NCBI GenBank assembly: GCA_907164885.2
Contig: OU015495.1
Coordinates: 97,375,832 to 97,439,831, forward strand
DNA length: 64,000 bases
From: Dolomedes plantarius
Taxonomy: Eukaryota > Arthropoda > Arachnida > Araneae > Dolomedidae
Direction: 5' to 3'
Every line of letters begins with the position of its first letter. Position 1 is the stretch's first letter. The position numbers and the translations under genes are program-made. The notes beneath the pieces were generated by a model. It ran no database searches. It saw only the letters and a list, made by a program, of their open reading frames with translations, and was not told the origin of the DNA. Shown here one piece after another: positions 21,833 to 33,889 of the stretch.

Positions 21833-23229
21833 TTTAAGTGTAAAAAAAGAGGAGCTCTTCAATGCGTTGATGAGGAAATGAGAGTTTGTCTCTCAACATA
21901 AGACCAAGCATTGAAGAAATCGCAAGGTCTCATCAATCTCATGTTTCTCATTAACATAGGAATGAATGAACTTCATACAGGTATGTTAAGTATGCTTTTA
22001 TTAAATGCGCTATTTTTGTATATATATAACTAAATTATAACATATTAGTCCTATTTTGTATACAGTGCGCCAGCAAGTATCTGTAGTATTCTAAGTGCGC
22101 TCAGACTGTATAAAGTTTGAGAACCACTGGGTTAAGTTCTGGAGATCTAGCTGGCCGATCCATCCGGCGAATATCCTCACTCTCTAGAAATTCGTCGACC
22201 AGAAGAGCTCTATGTGGCCTCGCGTTATCGTCCATTAAAATGAACTCAGGGCCAACTGCATCCCTGAAAAGGCGAACATAGGGCTCCAAAACCTCATCCC
22301 TATACCTCACACCAGTCACAATGCCTCTTTCAAAGACATGGAGAGGTGTGCGGCTTTCCAACATGATGCCTGCCCAGACCATTAAACCTCCTCCGCAATA
22401 ATGGTTGATTTCGCGGACATTGGAGGGTAGGTAGCAGGTCCCTGGTTCTCTCCACATGAGCGTATGGCGAGAATCGGTGTTTAAGCTGAACCGAGACTCA
22501 TTAGTGAAGAGAACGGTCGCCCATTGATCCATACTCCAATCTCTATGCTTTCTGCACCATAATAAACGGATTCTCCTGTTCGTAGAAGTAAGCGGGACGC
22601 AAACAGCAGGTCTTCTTGCAAGCAACCCACTCACATAAAGTCTTTTGGAAACAGTCACCCTTGATACACGGGTTCCTGTGGCTGCATACAAATCACGAGA
22701 GAGCTGAGAAGCTGTAGCACTCCTGTTAAGCCTCGCTATAATCGACAAATGGCGATCTTTTCTGGCCGTCGTGGCTCGTGGACGACCTTACCCAGGCCTT
22801 CTCTCGATGGATCCGGTGTCTTGGAACTGTTTCCATAAGTTACATACGACGTTGGGCGTTAAATTGAACACTCTACAAATTTGGACTTGAGATTGGCCTG
22901 CTTCTAGCCTTCCCACAATTCGCCACCTCATTTCATAATCTAAACGTTGGTGGTTACTCATTTTTACTGTTACAATTTGTAATTAACCGATTGCTGCAAA
23001 ATAACACCAAGAAATTCGCCGAGGTGTGCTAGCGAACGAAATGCGTCTTAACTTATGCGCGCTTATAAAGCCTGTTTCTCTACTGGCTCCGTCTACACAC
23101 ACGTGTACGCTTACGTATTGGACGTACAAGATTTGCATTTTTGTCTAGAAGTCGTTTTACATTCAGTTCGTTTCTTTTCATGAAATTCGATAAAATATGC
23201 AAAGTCTCTTAATTTATTTCAACAGTGTA

Positions 23230-25110
23230 TATGCTTATTTTGAAATTGTTTTTATCCTTGCACGTGTGCTAAGGAAAATATCAGTATTCTCGTAAATATA
23301 TTTGAGATAATGTTTGAAACATTGTTTTTAAAAAAATTGAATTCAAAATTTGAAGTAAGATTACCTTTCGATATTTCTACCAAGCCAATTGTTCAAGAGG
23401 CACAGGAAACACTCTGGAATTATTTTTCTCTACAGTATTTATAAAAATCTTGTCTTAAAAATTTTTAATCAATTTTTAAAATAGAAAATATGATTTCGTT
23501 GAGAGAAAATTTTGCTTAGCGAAAATATTTTAAGAATTTCTAATATATTTGAAAAATCTTGTAGATATTTTAATTAAAAAACAATACAAAGGAACTGTAA
23601 ATAATATTTCTTAGAGATTCGATGTGAGGTGTCTTAGATGTATCTTTTAAAAGTAGAGAATTATGAAGACTTCCATTTGGTGGTTAAGAGACTTTAAAAA
23701 TAGATTCATTGTAGACATAGTAGTACAAATTTAAAGTGTGTATACGGGGGAAGAACGCACGGACGAGTACGGAAATTAATATGAAATATTCCTTCCGTAG
23801 TTGGTAGTTGAATTCTTCATGCAAGCACGTTTGTAAACAAGAGAAATTTTTTATAAGTTTTGTTAGATTGTTTGTATTTAAAGGATGCCTGTATATTCAC
23901 GTACATGTTTGTATGCTCCTATGTATTTGCATATAAAGCATTTTAAGAGGCTTATCCAACCGATAGGTAATATGACGTCACTCAATCTAGCCACCATATG
24001 AATATTCTATGAAAGGAGATAAGTGATACTCTAAATAGTTAACTATTATATTGAGAGCCTTAAAATATGGCATAAAGTATGTCATAATTTTCAGGGCAAA
24101 GTCGCCTAAACTAGTCCTATTCTCAGCATCTAGAATATATATACAAACAATTGCTAGACCATTTTTGTACGAAATGGAAGCTCAAAAATTCCATATTTCT
24201 GCAGAGGACGGACGATATCTTTCATAAATGCCAAATGCATAAAAATAGATGGCACATTTGAAAATAGAAAGTTTTCATTCATCATTTTGTGAAAAGAAGC
24301 GATTTCCTAATTCCTATTGCGAGCCAAAAAGATAAATATAGCCGGTTTGGTAAAGGAAAATACTTTTCAAATTTTATTTTTTGTTTATAGGGATTACTTT
24401 CTCTCTTCACAGTCAGCATACATAAATTAAAAAAATATACTTAAACTGCTGTTTTAAAATATAAATTAACTTCAAAACAGTGAAATATAACAAAGAATAT
24501 TTAAACTAGTAATGCAAAAAATAGAATCTTTTTTCTCACGGGGGTTATTATTATATTTTCAGTTCCACATCTCAATAAGGTAGTAATTAAACTTAGTTCA
24601 AAAAAACACTTAGAAACAAACTTTTGTAAGATACCTATTATATATTGAAAAAGGGAAAACAGAAAAAAAATCTTTTACCATAGATAGAAACTTTGACTGA
24701 AAATATCAAATTATTTAGTGCAACTATGATAAAGAAGAAAATAAAGGAGTTTCATAGAGATGGGACAAATGCCTTTTAACGGGAAAATATATCAATTTTT
24801 TATAAGTGCAGTTGAATCGTGAATAAAAATAATTTCCTATTGTTTAAAATTGTGCTTTCAATCAAGAATAAAATGTTAAATATTGTTATAGCAATATTTT
24901 CCATTTTATTCTTGATATATGCATAATTTCTTGACATATTGTTTGATTTTATTCTTGATCTTGCATTTTTTTCTTGACCTATTTTTTAATATTGTGCTTT
25001 CAATCAAGAATAAAATGATAAATATTGATATTGAAAATGCGTTTAAAAAGGCATATAAGCAAACGTAATTTTCATTTCTGTCATGTAATATGCGAAAGTA
25101 AAGACATGTA
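23230..25110. other. AT-rich, no gene; short repeated motif
   Basis: No coding motif on either strand. A 40-bp stretch GTGCTTTCAATCAAGAATAA... occurs twice in direct orientation (24849-24890 and 24993-25032), with partial inverted copies of its ATTTTATTCTTGAT core between them (about 24903 and 24946). Confidence 0.5.
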
Positions 25111-25127
25111 TACTATATATATATATA

Positions 25128-25890
25128 CAGAGGTGCCTTGACTTACGAGCTCCGTCATGGAACGAATTAAACTTGTAACTCGAAATACTCGTACCTCGAA
25201 TCAATTTTCCCTATTGAAATGAATGGAAAAGCCAATAATTCGTTCCGGGCTCACCCAAAACACCGCAACTTTTTGTTACATGTTTTTAAATAAGAGAAAT
25301 GTGCTTTGAAATGATGATCATTGTATGAAAACGCAATACAATAGAATGTACTGCAATAAACTTGTATTATTAGGTGTAATGTACAACATTCACTTTGCAG
25401 ATCAGACTTGAAGATTCTGATGTAAGAGGAGGAGAAAGGCTGAACTGAATAATTAAATCTTTTTTTTGATTTTTAACCAAGGTCATCCCATCCCCTAGAC
25501 CCCATGGCGGTTCCAGTGTGGGGGAAGGTAATTGAAGCTATTTCTCTGTGAGAGAGGTTGGACGCTGTTAAGTTTCGCATGGCGACTCAAGTGGGGCAGA
25601 GCACGCAGCCCGGGTAATAATTGTTGAGTGTTAATCTCTCGGTTTAAGACTGGATAGTAGTCTTAGAATAATATTATACAATTGTATAATAATTGTACAT
25701 AAAAGTTATAAATATTATATGCTTCTCGGGTTCTCATTTGATGAGCACGTAACATGGCGTTCGCTGCGCAAACTAGCGGTGGGGTACCTGAAGCTTGCTC
25801 GTAACCCGAATTATAGCTCGTAACTTGAAGCAAAAAATCTGCCAACAGAATGCTCGTATCTCGAAAAACTCGTAAATCGAGGTACCACTG
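25128..25890. mobile_element. Tigger/pogo-like non-autonomous element
   Basis: TA flanks lie at 25126-25127 and 25891-25892. The left end CAGAGGTGCCTTGACTTACG and the complement of the right end CAGTGGTACCTCGATTTACG are the typical CAGTGGTACCTC-type terminal repeat of Tigger-like elements. The inner sequence repeats CTCGTACCTCGAA-like motifs at both ends. There is no transposase frame in the 763 bp. Confidence 0.75.
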
Positions 25891-25892
25891 TA

Positions 25893-25943
<51 letters not shown>

Positions 25944-26050
25944 GCGCGTGTGTGTGTGTGTACAGTGGTACCTCGATTTATACACTGTCTACCAATAATT
26001 ATTTATAACCAATACCAATAATTATTTATACCAATAATAATTTATATATA
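25893..26050. repeat. (CA)n(CG)n(TG)n tract and solo Tigger-like end
   Basis: CA repeats (25896-25940) pass through CGCGCGCG into TG repeats (to about 25960), making a self-complementary tract. This is followed by CAGTGGTACCTCGATTTA (25963-25980), an isolated second Tigger-like terminus in inverse orientation, and by short tandem ACCAATAATTATTTATA copies that partly duplicate the end of the next element. Confidence 0.8.
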
Positions 26051-27214
26051 CACTGTCTACCAATAATTGCCCGGATAGTACGGATTTCACGTATTTGGAA
26101 TATTTTGTGATCGCCGGTAGGTGGACGATCGGGTATAAAAATGTAATGGTTGAGTTTAGTAGTCGGTTAGAAGAAGCATGGCAACTCGTACTGAGTTCAG
26201 TGATTTTGAAAGGGGAGTTATCATATGATGGATGATATCGTATGATATGTGGAATGTCTATACGTGTCATTAGAGTTGAGTTGGAGATCCCAAAATCAAT
26301 GCTGTCCGATGTTATAATGATTTGAAAACATTTCGGAAATTTAGTTCCAGAAAACATCCAGGTAGAAACGGAAACTGATTAGAGGGAGGAGGGCGCTTGT
26401 TAAAATGCATACCTAGAAAAAAAAAACATTTAAACTCGGTCGAGAATATACAGCAAGAATTCCAGAGTAGCACTTGTATATCTGCCTGCATCAAAACTGT
26501 CAAAAAAAATTCATGCACATGGATATCAAGGTACACTGGAAGCTTACAAGCCGCTTATCAGAAAGCCTATTTCGAGGATACGATTAACTAGGTACAAAGA
26601 GCAGAAAAACTGGACGCTCGATTAGTGAAAAACAATCTTATGGAGTGAGGAATAAGATTCACATGTGTCCAGTCAGATGGTAGAGTATGCGTCTGGAGAC
26701 AGCGGGGAGAACATCTACTGCCGGGGAGTGTAGTACCAACTGTGAAATTCTGCGATGGTGGAGTTTTGGTGTGGGGCTCTTTCTGCTGGCACATCTTGCA
26801 CCACTGGTTGTTGTTCCTTCTACCATCCTGGGAGATCAGTACATTGACATTCTAGACAATCCCGCCCTTCAGGCTGCGTACCGTATTACTGTGGCAGTAA
26901 TACGGTAACTGGCAATTTTCTTTACCACGAGGGCAAGCCCCCAAGCTACACAAGTGCATCTGCTGTGCAGTGATATACAGACTTGGGTGTGAAACGATAA
27001 TGATGACTCTCTCAAAGTTCCAATGTCAACATAATCGAGCATTTGTGGGACAAATTGGAACGACGACTGAGGTTTAGACCAATACGGCCGAGCTCTGCCG
27101 AAAGGCTTCCTAAAGGCCTATTCTCTGTAATCACGTCGAAAGGTTGACCAAACCCTTTCTAAAATAATAAAACCTTCCGAATAAATTTTTACGGACAATT
27201 ATTGGCATATAATG
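26051..27214 (+). mobile_element. Tc1-like transposon, decayed
   Basis: TA flanks lie at 26049-26050 and 27215-27216. The left end CACTGTCTACCAATAATTGC and the complement of the right end CATTATATGCCAATAATTGT pair over about 24 bp. The length is 1164 bp, shorter than intact Tc1, with a broken plus-strand transposase inside. Confidence 0.8.
26178..27150 (+). pseudogene. Tc1-like transposase pseudogene
   Basis: It starts at MATRTEFSDFERGVI. After many stops the core is recognisable: HGYQGTLEAYKPLIRKP, then DGRVCVWRQRGEHLLPGSVV and KFCDGGVLVWGSFCW (the strand after the first catalytic motif), and near the end NIIEHLWDKLERRLR, which contains the catalytic glutamate. The second aspartate motif (DNARPH) is not legible. 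There are many frameshifts and stops. It is old and inactive and belongs to a different Tc1 lineage from the copies at 8.5 and 32 kb. Confidence 0.7.
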
Positions 27215-27216
27215 TA

Positions 27217-27870
27217 TGTATATATATATATATTATTTATTTATCTATTTTGATCTCTTTTACAAAATGGATGTTGAAAAATAATTTTAATATATTACTA
27301 GTTACTCTAAAACAAAGCTTTTAGTTGTTAGGTCGATAAAGAAAATGAGAGATTTGAACAAGAAAACTTAGACACCACAATTATTAATTTACAGCGACAA
27401 CTTTAACTTACCACGCATGTGCCACATGCAGCTAATGTATTGTCAGAAATACGGTCAGTTCAGAATTAACGAGCAGCTATAATAATTATTTATTTAGCCA
27501 AAGTTTTTAAATTTATCACTTGAATATTTCTGGACTGCTTCATCTTTAATTATGATCGATGCAGATAATATTTCACAGCGCTTGATATAGATTATTTCTC
27601 GTCACTGGCACAAAGTTCAAGATTTTTAGTTTGTATTAAGATCATGATGATTTATAATGCACTCATATCTAATTTAATTAATGGCTACGCGCAAACTGAT
27701 ACGGCCATATTTTGCTGTGGTAAGTTTTCCGTACCAGTAATTGTTTTCGGCGAATATTATTCATTTTATTGGCAAAGAAAGTACCCCAATGTTTAACATT
27801 TAATGACGTTTATAATAAAATTTTAAATAAGTGCATATACATATAATAATTAATTAGTAATTTTAAATTA
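27217..27870. other. AT-rich, no gene
   Basis: A short (TA)n at 27220-27232, then AT-rich sequence without a recognisable frame. Confidence 0.4.
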
Positions 27871-27899
27871 GTGTGTATATATATATATATATATATATA

Positions 27900-29139
<1,240 letters not shown>

Positions 29140-29140
<1 letters not shown>

Positions 29141-29885
29141 TAGCTGAAAACCCGCACTTCGCTACGGAGTACATTCAAATTAAACACAACGGTCAATGTA
29201 TGCAATTAATGCCAATATATATATATATAATAAATACGACGATCAGTGTATACAACTGATACTAAAAAAAATACATATATTTATAAAAAAATTGTAAGGG
29301 AAATTTTTATAGGCAAAATAATGTAGAAGAAAATATTCAAATTAAATCTAATAGGACGTACTAAAGAATATAGAACAGTTTGAGGAACATTTCTTTTACT
29401 GTATTTTAATATTTTTTTGCATAATGTCCAGTCGTCTGCCGCATTTGTAAAAATTTTTTTTTTGTCCAGTTCGTTGTTATGCACGTGACGATAAATTTAT
29501 TTAAAGTACCAGAAAAAGAAATCACGTGATCAGCATTTGATAAATTAAATTCTAAAAATTAATATTTAAAAATTCACCAAAAATCAGAAAATGAAGGTAA
29601 AGATTCAAAAAAGATTTTATTTTAAAGGATTTTTTAAGATCTTTTTCGTGATATAAATTTCATGACCCTCAAATTATTATTTCAAATGCAAACTTAAAAT
29701 AAGTTACTCTAACATATTAAAATTTTAATTTAAAAAAATGTAATAAGAATTTTTCAAAAACCTATCTGAGTGCACCTCTACACTATAAGAAGAACCGCCA
29801 TGCGAAATTTTAGCCCTTTAGGTCCAGCGGTTTGGTCTGTGCGTTGTATGTCAGTCAGTTACGGAACTGTTTTATTGTATATAGA
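29140..29885 (+). repeat. Tandem dispersed-repeat unit, copy 1
   Basis: It starts CTAGCTGAAAACCCGCACTT and ends with CAGTCAGTTACGGAACTGTT followed by ATATAGATTA. The same unit begins again immediately at 29886. The CTAGCTGA...CCCGC...TTCGCT start together with the GTCAGT-rich end recalls a widespread arthropod non-coding repeat often found in tandem. I do not assign it to a named family. Confidence 0.7.
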
Positions 29886-29999
29886 TTACTAGCTGAAAAC
29901 CCGCACTTCGCTGCAGAGTACATTCAAAGTAAATACAACGGTTAATGTATGCAATTAATGCCAAAAATAAATAAATATATATATATATATATATATATA

Positions 30000-31408
30000 C
30001 ACTGCTGGCCACCCAAATTGCAACACCAAGAAAGACAAGAGATATCACAACAGAATTTATTTTGTAGATAACATGTTGACCAAGTATCAAAGGATTAAAT
30101 TTATAGACTTCTGTGAAGTGTGGTTCCTGCCAAAATCAGTAGCCAGAGTAGCCTCCATTGTTGGAGATCACCGCTGCCACACGCCTCGGCATTGATTCAA
30201 AGAAACTTTGGATGAGTTCTTGGGGTACAGCAGATCAAGCAGCTTCCACACATTGCCAAAGTTGATCTGCTGTGGCAGCTGGGGATGGAATCTGGGTCAA
30301 TCGTAGAGCAACCATGGACCACATGTTTTTTATCGGCGAAAGATCCGGACAGCGAGGCGGCCAGGGAATCAATTCAATCTGGTGATTGACGAAGAACCGT
30401 TGGACAATGCGTGCCACGTGTGGTCGCGCATTATCCTGTTGAAATATGGCTGTGGGCAAGCCCTGAAGGTAAGGAAGGACAACTGGCTCCAACACCTCGG
30501 AGATGTAGTGCTGGCTGTTTAAAGTACCGGCAATACGTAATAGAGGTGTGCGAGAGTGATATCCAATACCGCCCCATACCATAATACCCGTTGCAGGACC
30601 AGTGTGGCGGTGCATAACGCAGCTGTTCAGCATCCTCTCTTCACGGTGTCTCCAGACTCGAATGCGACCATCGTGGTGTTTCAGACAGAAGCGTGACTCG
30701 TCAGTAAAGACAATTCCATTCCATTCTGCCGTCCACATCCTTCTGTCATCGCACCATTGGCGGCGGAGACGTCTGTGGTTCTGCGTCAAGGGTAGACAAA
30801 GCAATGGACGGCTTGCGGACAGACCACTCTGCTGTAAACGGCGTCGAATGGTACGCGAAGACACTGGATGATGCGTTACAGACTGCATGTGCTGTGCTAT
30901 GGTTCGTGCTGTGACTGAGCGATCCGTCACTGCCATGCGCACAATTTGCCTGTCATCACGTGAAGTGGTGCGCTGAGGTGGATGCGATCGAACATGCCGG
31001 TCCGTCGTACCCTCCTGCATCCAACGATCACATATCCGCATTACAGTTGTTTGGTTTCGTCCAACACGACTACCGATTTCTCTGAAAGATAATCCACAAT
31101 CTCGGTAGGCCACTATCCTTCCTCTGTCGAACTCGGATACTTGATCAAAAGATGATCGCTGTTTTCGACCAGGCATAATTGATCGTTTTTTTGAAAAAAC
31201 CACAAGAAAAACACAATTGCCGAACTTGAAATCGTCAAAATCTCCAAGCCTTAAATTTCGCTTTGAAGTGGCGCCACAGGCACGCGTGATGTGCGTCTGC
31301 GCTGAAATTCTAATCATTTGCATATCTCACCTCCGCTAATGCATGTTGTAAATTTCATGTTATTTGCATGTTTCTTTCAGGGTGTTGCATTTACAGTGGC
31401 CAGCAGTA
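30000..31408 (-). mobile_element. Tc1-like transposon, copy B of the 8.5-kb element
   Basis: TA flanks lie at 29998-29999 and 31409-31410. It has the same ends as copy A, with the terminal G of CAGCAGTG changed to A at 31408. It is the same length as copy A (1409 bp) and nearly identical throughout, so both are recent members of one family. It was inserted into a (TA)n stretch of the dispersed repeat 29886-32078. Confidence 0.92.
30136..31176 (-). pseudogene. Tc1-like transposase, copy B, catalytically dead
   Basis: Collinear with the intact frame 8773-9813, with no indel and equal length (1041 bp), start MPGRKQ at 31174-31176. TGA at 30235-30237 replaces the Trp-315 codon and removes the last 32 residues. 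The catalytic glutamate is changed as well: the motif reads CPDLSPIKNMW, lysine in place of E283. Both aspartates (FTDESRF and FQQDNARPH) remain. Other changes are conservative. Loss of the catalytic residue and of the C-terminus makes this a non-functional copy. Confidence 0.92.
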
Positions 31409-32080
31409 TATATATATATATATATAGACAAATAAATAAATGAATATATATATATAAAAATATCGTAAGGATATTTTTATAGACAAAATAATGTAGAAGA
31501 AAATATTCAAATTAAATCTAATATAAAGAATACTAAAGAATATAGTACAGTTAATAAAGTACAGTTTGTTGAACGTTTCTTTTAATGTATTTTAATATTT
31601 GTTTGGATAATGTCCAATCGTCTGCCGCATTATCAAGAATTTTTTTTTTTTCTCTATTTAGTTTTTATGCACGTGACGATAAATTTATTTAAAGTGCCAA
31701 AAAAAAAAAGAAATCACGTGATCACCATTTAATAAATTAATTTCTAAAAATTAATCTTTAAAAATTTACCAAAAATCAGAAAATGGAGGTAAAGGTTCGG
31801 AAAAGATTTCATTTTGAAGGAATTTATATGCTCTGTTTTGTGATATAAATTTTAGAACCCTCAAATTATTATTTTAAATGCAAACTTAAAAAAGGTTACT
31901 AAAACAGCTTAAAAATTTAATTTTAAAAAATCTAAGAAGAATTATTCAAAAAACTTTCTTAGTGCACCCCTACATTATAAGAATTGTCATGCAAAATTTC
32001 AGCCCTTTAAGTTCAGCGGTTTGGTCTGTGCGTTGTATGTTAGCCAGTCAGTGAGTAAGTCAGTTACGGAACTTTTTATA

Positions 32081-33492
32081 CACTCATGGACAAAAAAATT
32101 AGCGCACCAAGAAGGAGTCGTCAAAATGAAACGAAATTTTACATACGTAATGACTACTTTGATATAAGTAAATGATAAGAAAATCAAAGAAAAAGGATAA
32201 TTTATTTCAGAGAAAAAGGCAAAAGAACGGAGGAGTTAATACTCCGTTGGACCCCCTCTAGCGCGAATGCTCGATGCGATACGATCGGGCATTGAGTCAT
32301 ACAAGTTCTGTATGATGTCTTGAGACATTTCGTTCCATATTTGCTGTAACCTTGCCTCTAGTTCATTCAAACTCGTGGGATGCCCAACTCGTCGTCCCAA
32401 ATGATCCCAGATATGCTCGATTGGAGACAAATCTTGGGATCGGGCAGGCGAAGGAGGGGTAGGAACAGTGCGGAGACAGTCTTGTGACACCCTTGCCGTA
32501 TGAGGCCGAGCATTGTCTTATTGAAAAATGGCTCCTGGGAGCCGTTGTATGAGTGGCAACACATGTGGTTGCAGGATTTCATGACGTACCGCTGGGCTGT
32601 CATGGTGCCACGGAACAATACTAGGGGTGACCGTGTATTGTAGGCAATGGCACCCCATACCATCACACCATCTGTGGGAGCGATGTGTCGCTGTACAGCA
32701 AAGGCAGGATTGAAGCGTTCACCACGGGCTCTCCACACACGAACACGATTGTCATCACTGCCGAGATTGAATCTGGATTCGTCGCTAAAGACGATCTGGT
32801 TCCATTCCGCTGCAGGCCAGTTTCCTCGTGCGCGGCAAAACTCCAAACGGAGGCGTCGATGGGTGGGCGTCAAGGGCAGCACACGTAATGGACGCCGCGA
32901 TACCAAATGTCCTTCAGCCAGGCGCCTTCGTATGGTTCGAGAAGACACAGAGGCCCCTAGTGAACGTGCTACCTGTGCCTGGATGGCGGCCGATGAAGCA
33001 GTTGGCTGTACACGAGCATTTCTTACGATGTGGCGGTCTTTTCGACGACTGGTCTGTCGAGGGCGTCCTGAGCCCGGTCTTCGTGTACATGACATCTCTC
33101 GGGTCCACTGGTCACAACACCTCCTCACAACACAATCAGAGCGGACTAATTGACGAGCTACTCGCCTAGCTGACCACCCAGATTCCATCATCCCGACGAT
33201 TCTCCCCCTCTCAAACTGCGACAACTGCTTATATTGTCTTCGAACACGGCGTAATGGCATGTCTATCTCAGCTCTTCCTTTGTAAATGATTCAGCACACT
33301 CAAAAAAGCTTTGGTTACCTGTTTTATGCTCCACAGAGTACAATGTTCAACGCCCTCTACCGGCTATACGTAATGCGCAATCATGCTGCATTTCTAATCA
33401 TTTGCATATCTCCCCGACATGTACCTTCATTGCAAGTTTCGTTACGATCCCGCAATTATTTCTTGGTGCGCTAATTTTTTTGTCCATGAGTG
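32081..33492 (-). mobile_element. Tc1-like transposon with perfect 33-bp inverted repeats
   Basis: TA flanks lie at 32079-32080 and 33493-33494. The 33-bp end beginning CACTCATGGACAAAAAAATT and ending CACCAAGAA is identical, inverted, at both termini. The length is 1412 bp. Perfect ends indicate a fairly recent insertion, although the transposase is broken. Confidence 0.95.
32236..33260 (-). pseudogene. Tc1-like transposase with frameshift and nonsense codon
   Basis: It starts at MPLRRVRRQYKQLSQFERGR (ATG 33258-33260). The paired-like region carries a GSGRPRQ AT-hook-like linker, and the first aspartate is in VFSDESRFNLG. A one-base deletion near 32580 shifts the frame. In the original frame a TAA at 32518-32520 replaces the glutamine before DNARPH, so the second aspartate follows a stop. 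The glutamate is in SQDLSPIEHIW, and the C-terminus ends IRARGGPTEY with a stop at 32236. The total is 1025 bp, one short of 342 codons. I count only 32 residues between the second aspartate and the glutamate, two fewer than in the 8.5-kb element. The lineage looks typical of spiders. Confidence 0.9.
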
Positions 33493-33494
33493 TA

Positions 33495-33604
33495 TATATA
33501 TATATATATATATATATAGATATCGTGGAATACCCCTCAAACCCCGGAAGGTGACAGTTCGGCACCCCTATTTCTAGAAATCGATCATTGTATATATATA
33601 TATA
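33495..33604. repeat. (TA)n tracts around a short unique segment
   Basis: TA runs at 33493-33518 and 33590-33604 enclose about 70 bp of unassigned sequence. Confidence 0.85.
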
Positions 33605-33888
<284 letters not shown>

Positions 33889-33889
33889 A

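Larger units (their letters stand above)
17716..21954 (+). pseudogene. hAT transposase C-terminal region, split by LINE
   Basis: From 17716 to about 17990 the frame reads NPFVETAIDSSLTLTEKGEL, then LSLEAFWVSIKEEHVSISKK and LLQFSNSYLCELGFSTLATI. This is the dimerisation/C-terminal region of BED-finger hAT transposases (ZBED5/SCAND3-like), with its hallmark YLCE-x-GFS. It breaks off at the LINE 3' end and resumes near 21835 with GALQCVDEEMRVCLST and, after a one-base frameshift, RPSIEEIARSHQSHVSH with a stop at 21952-21954. The BED finger and catalytic domain are missing. Confidence 0.8.
17250..22129 (+). mobile_element. hAT transposon remnant with 8-bp target duplication
   Basis: It begins CAGTGGTTCTCAAACT (17250-17265) and ends with the exact complement (22114-22129), a terminal repeat typical of Charlie-type hAT elements. 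The flanking 8-mers are GGTTAAGC (17242-17249) and GGTTAAGT (22130-22137), an 8-bp duplication with one difference, as expected for hAT. Only about 1 kb is hAT sequence, because the 5' part of the transposase is deleted; the rest is a LINE inserted at about 18000-21832. Confidence 0.88.
17042..22961 (-). pseudogene. Tc1-like transposase pseudogene, split by hAT insertion
   Basis: It starts at MSNHQRLDYEMRWRIVGRLE (ATG 22959-22961) with a paired-like helix-turn-helix. The AT-hook-like GRPR linker is preceded by a stop codon (about 22786). In the catalytic core the first motif reads LFTNESRF, so the first aspartate has become asparagine. The second motif LMDDNARPH is intact. The sequence is then cut inside the NP-IE motif by the hAT at 22129/17250, and resumes at IEHVWDALGRAI, with the glutamate preserved, to the C-terminus VRGNHTPY and a stop at 17042. 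It is dead for three independent reasons: D to N, a nonsense codon and a 4.9-kb insertion. Confidence 0.88.
16816..23227 (-). mobile_element. Tc1-like transposon interrupted by a 4.9-kb hAT
   Basis: TA duplications lie at 16814-16815 and 23228-23229. The left end CACTGGTGTAAGAAATTAAG and the complement of the right end CACTGTTGAAATAAATTAAG form the inverted repeat. Without the hAT insertion (17250-22129) and its 8-bp duplication the element would be about 1.52 kb, normal for Tc1. It is the oldest layer of a three-level nest. Confidence 0.88.
29886..32078 (+). repeat. Tandem dispersed-repeat unit, copy 2, split by Tc1
   Basis: The same start as copy 1 (CTAGCTGAAAACCCGC) at 29886-29996. Unit sequence resumes after the Tc1 insertion at 31411 (ATGTAGAAGAAAATATTCAA, TCGTCTGCCGCATT and so on) and ends with GTCAGTTACGGAACTTTTTA at about 32078. 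Without the 1.4-kb Tc1 the unit is about 780 bp, close to copy 1. The next Tc1 element begins at 32081, directly at the unit's end. Confidence 0.7.

Noticed and set aside
32647..33169. 168- and 113-codon plus-strand frames across the 32-kb Tc1 element
   Set aside because: Antisense to a well-supported transposase; no independent motif.
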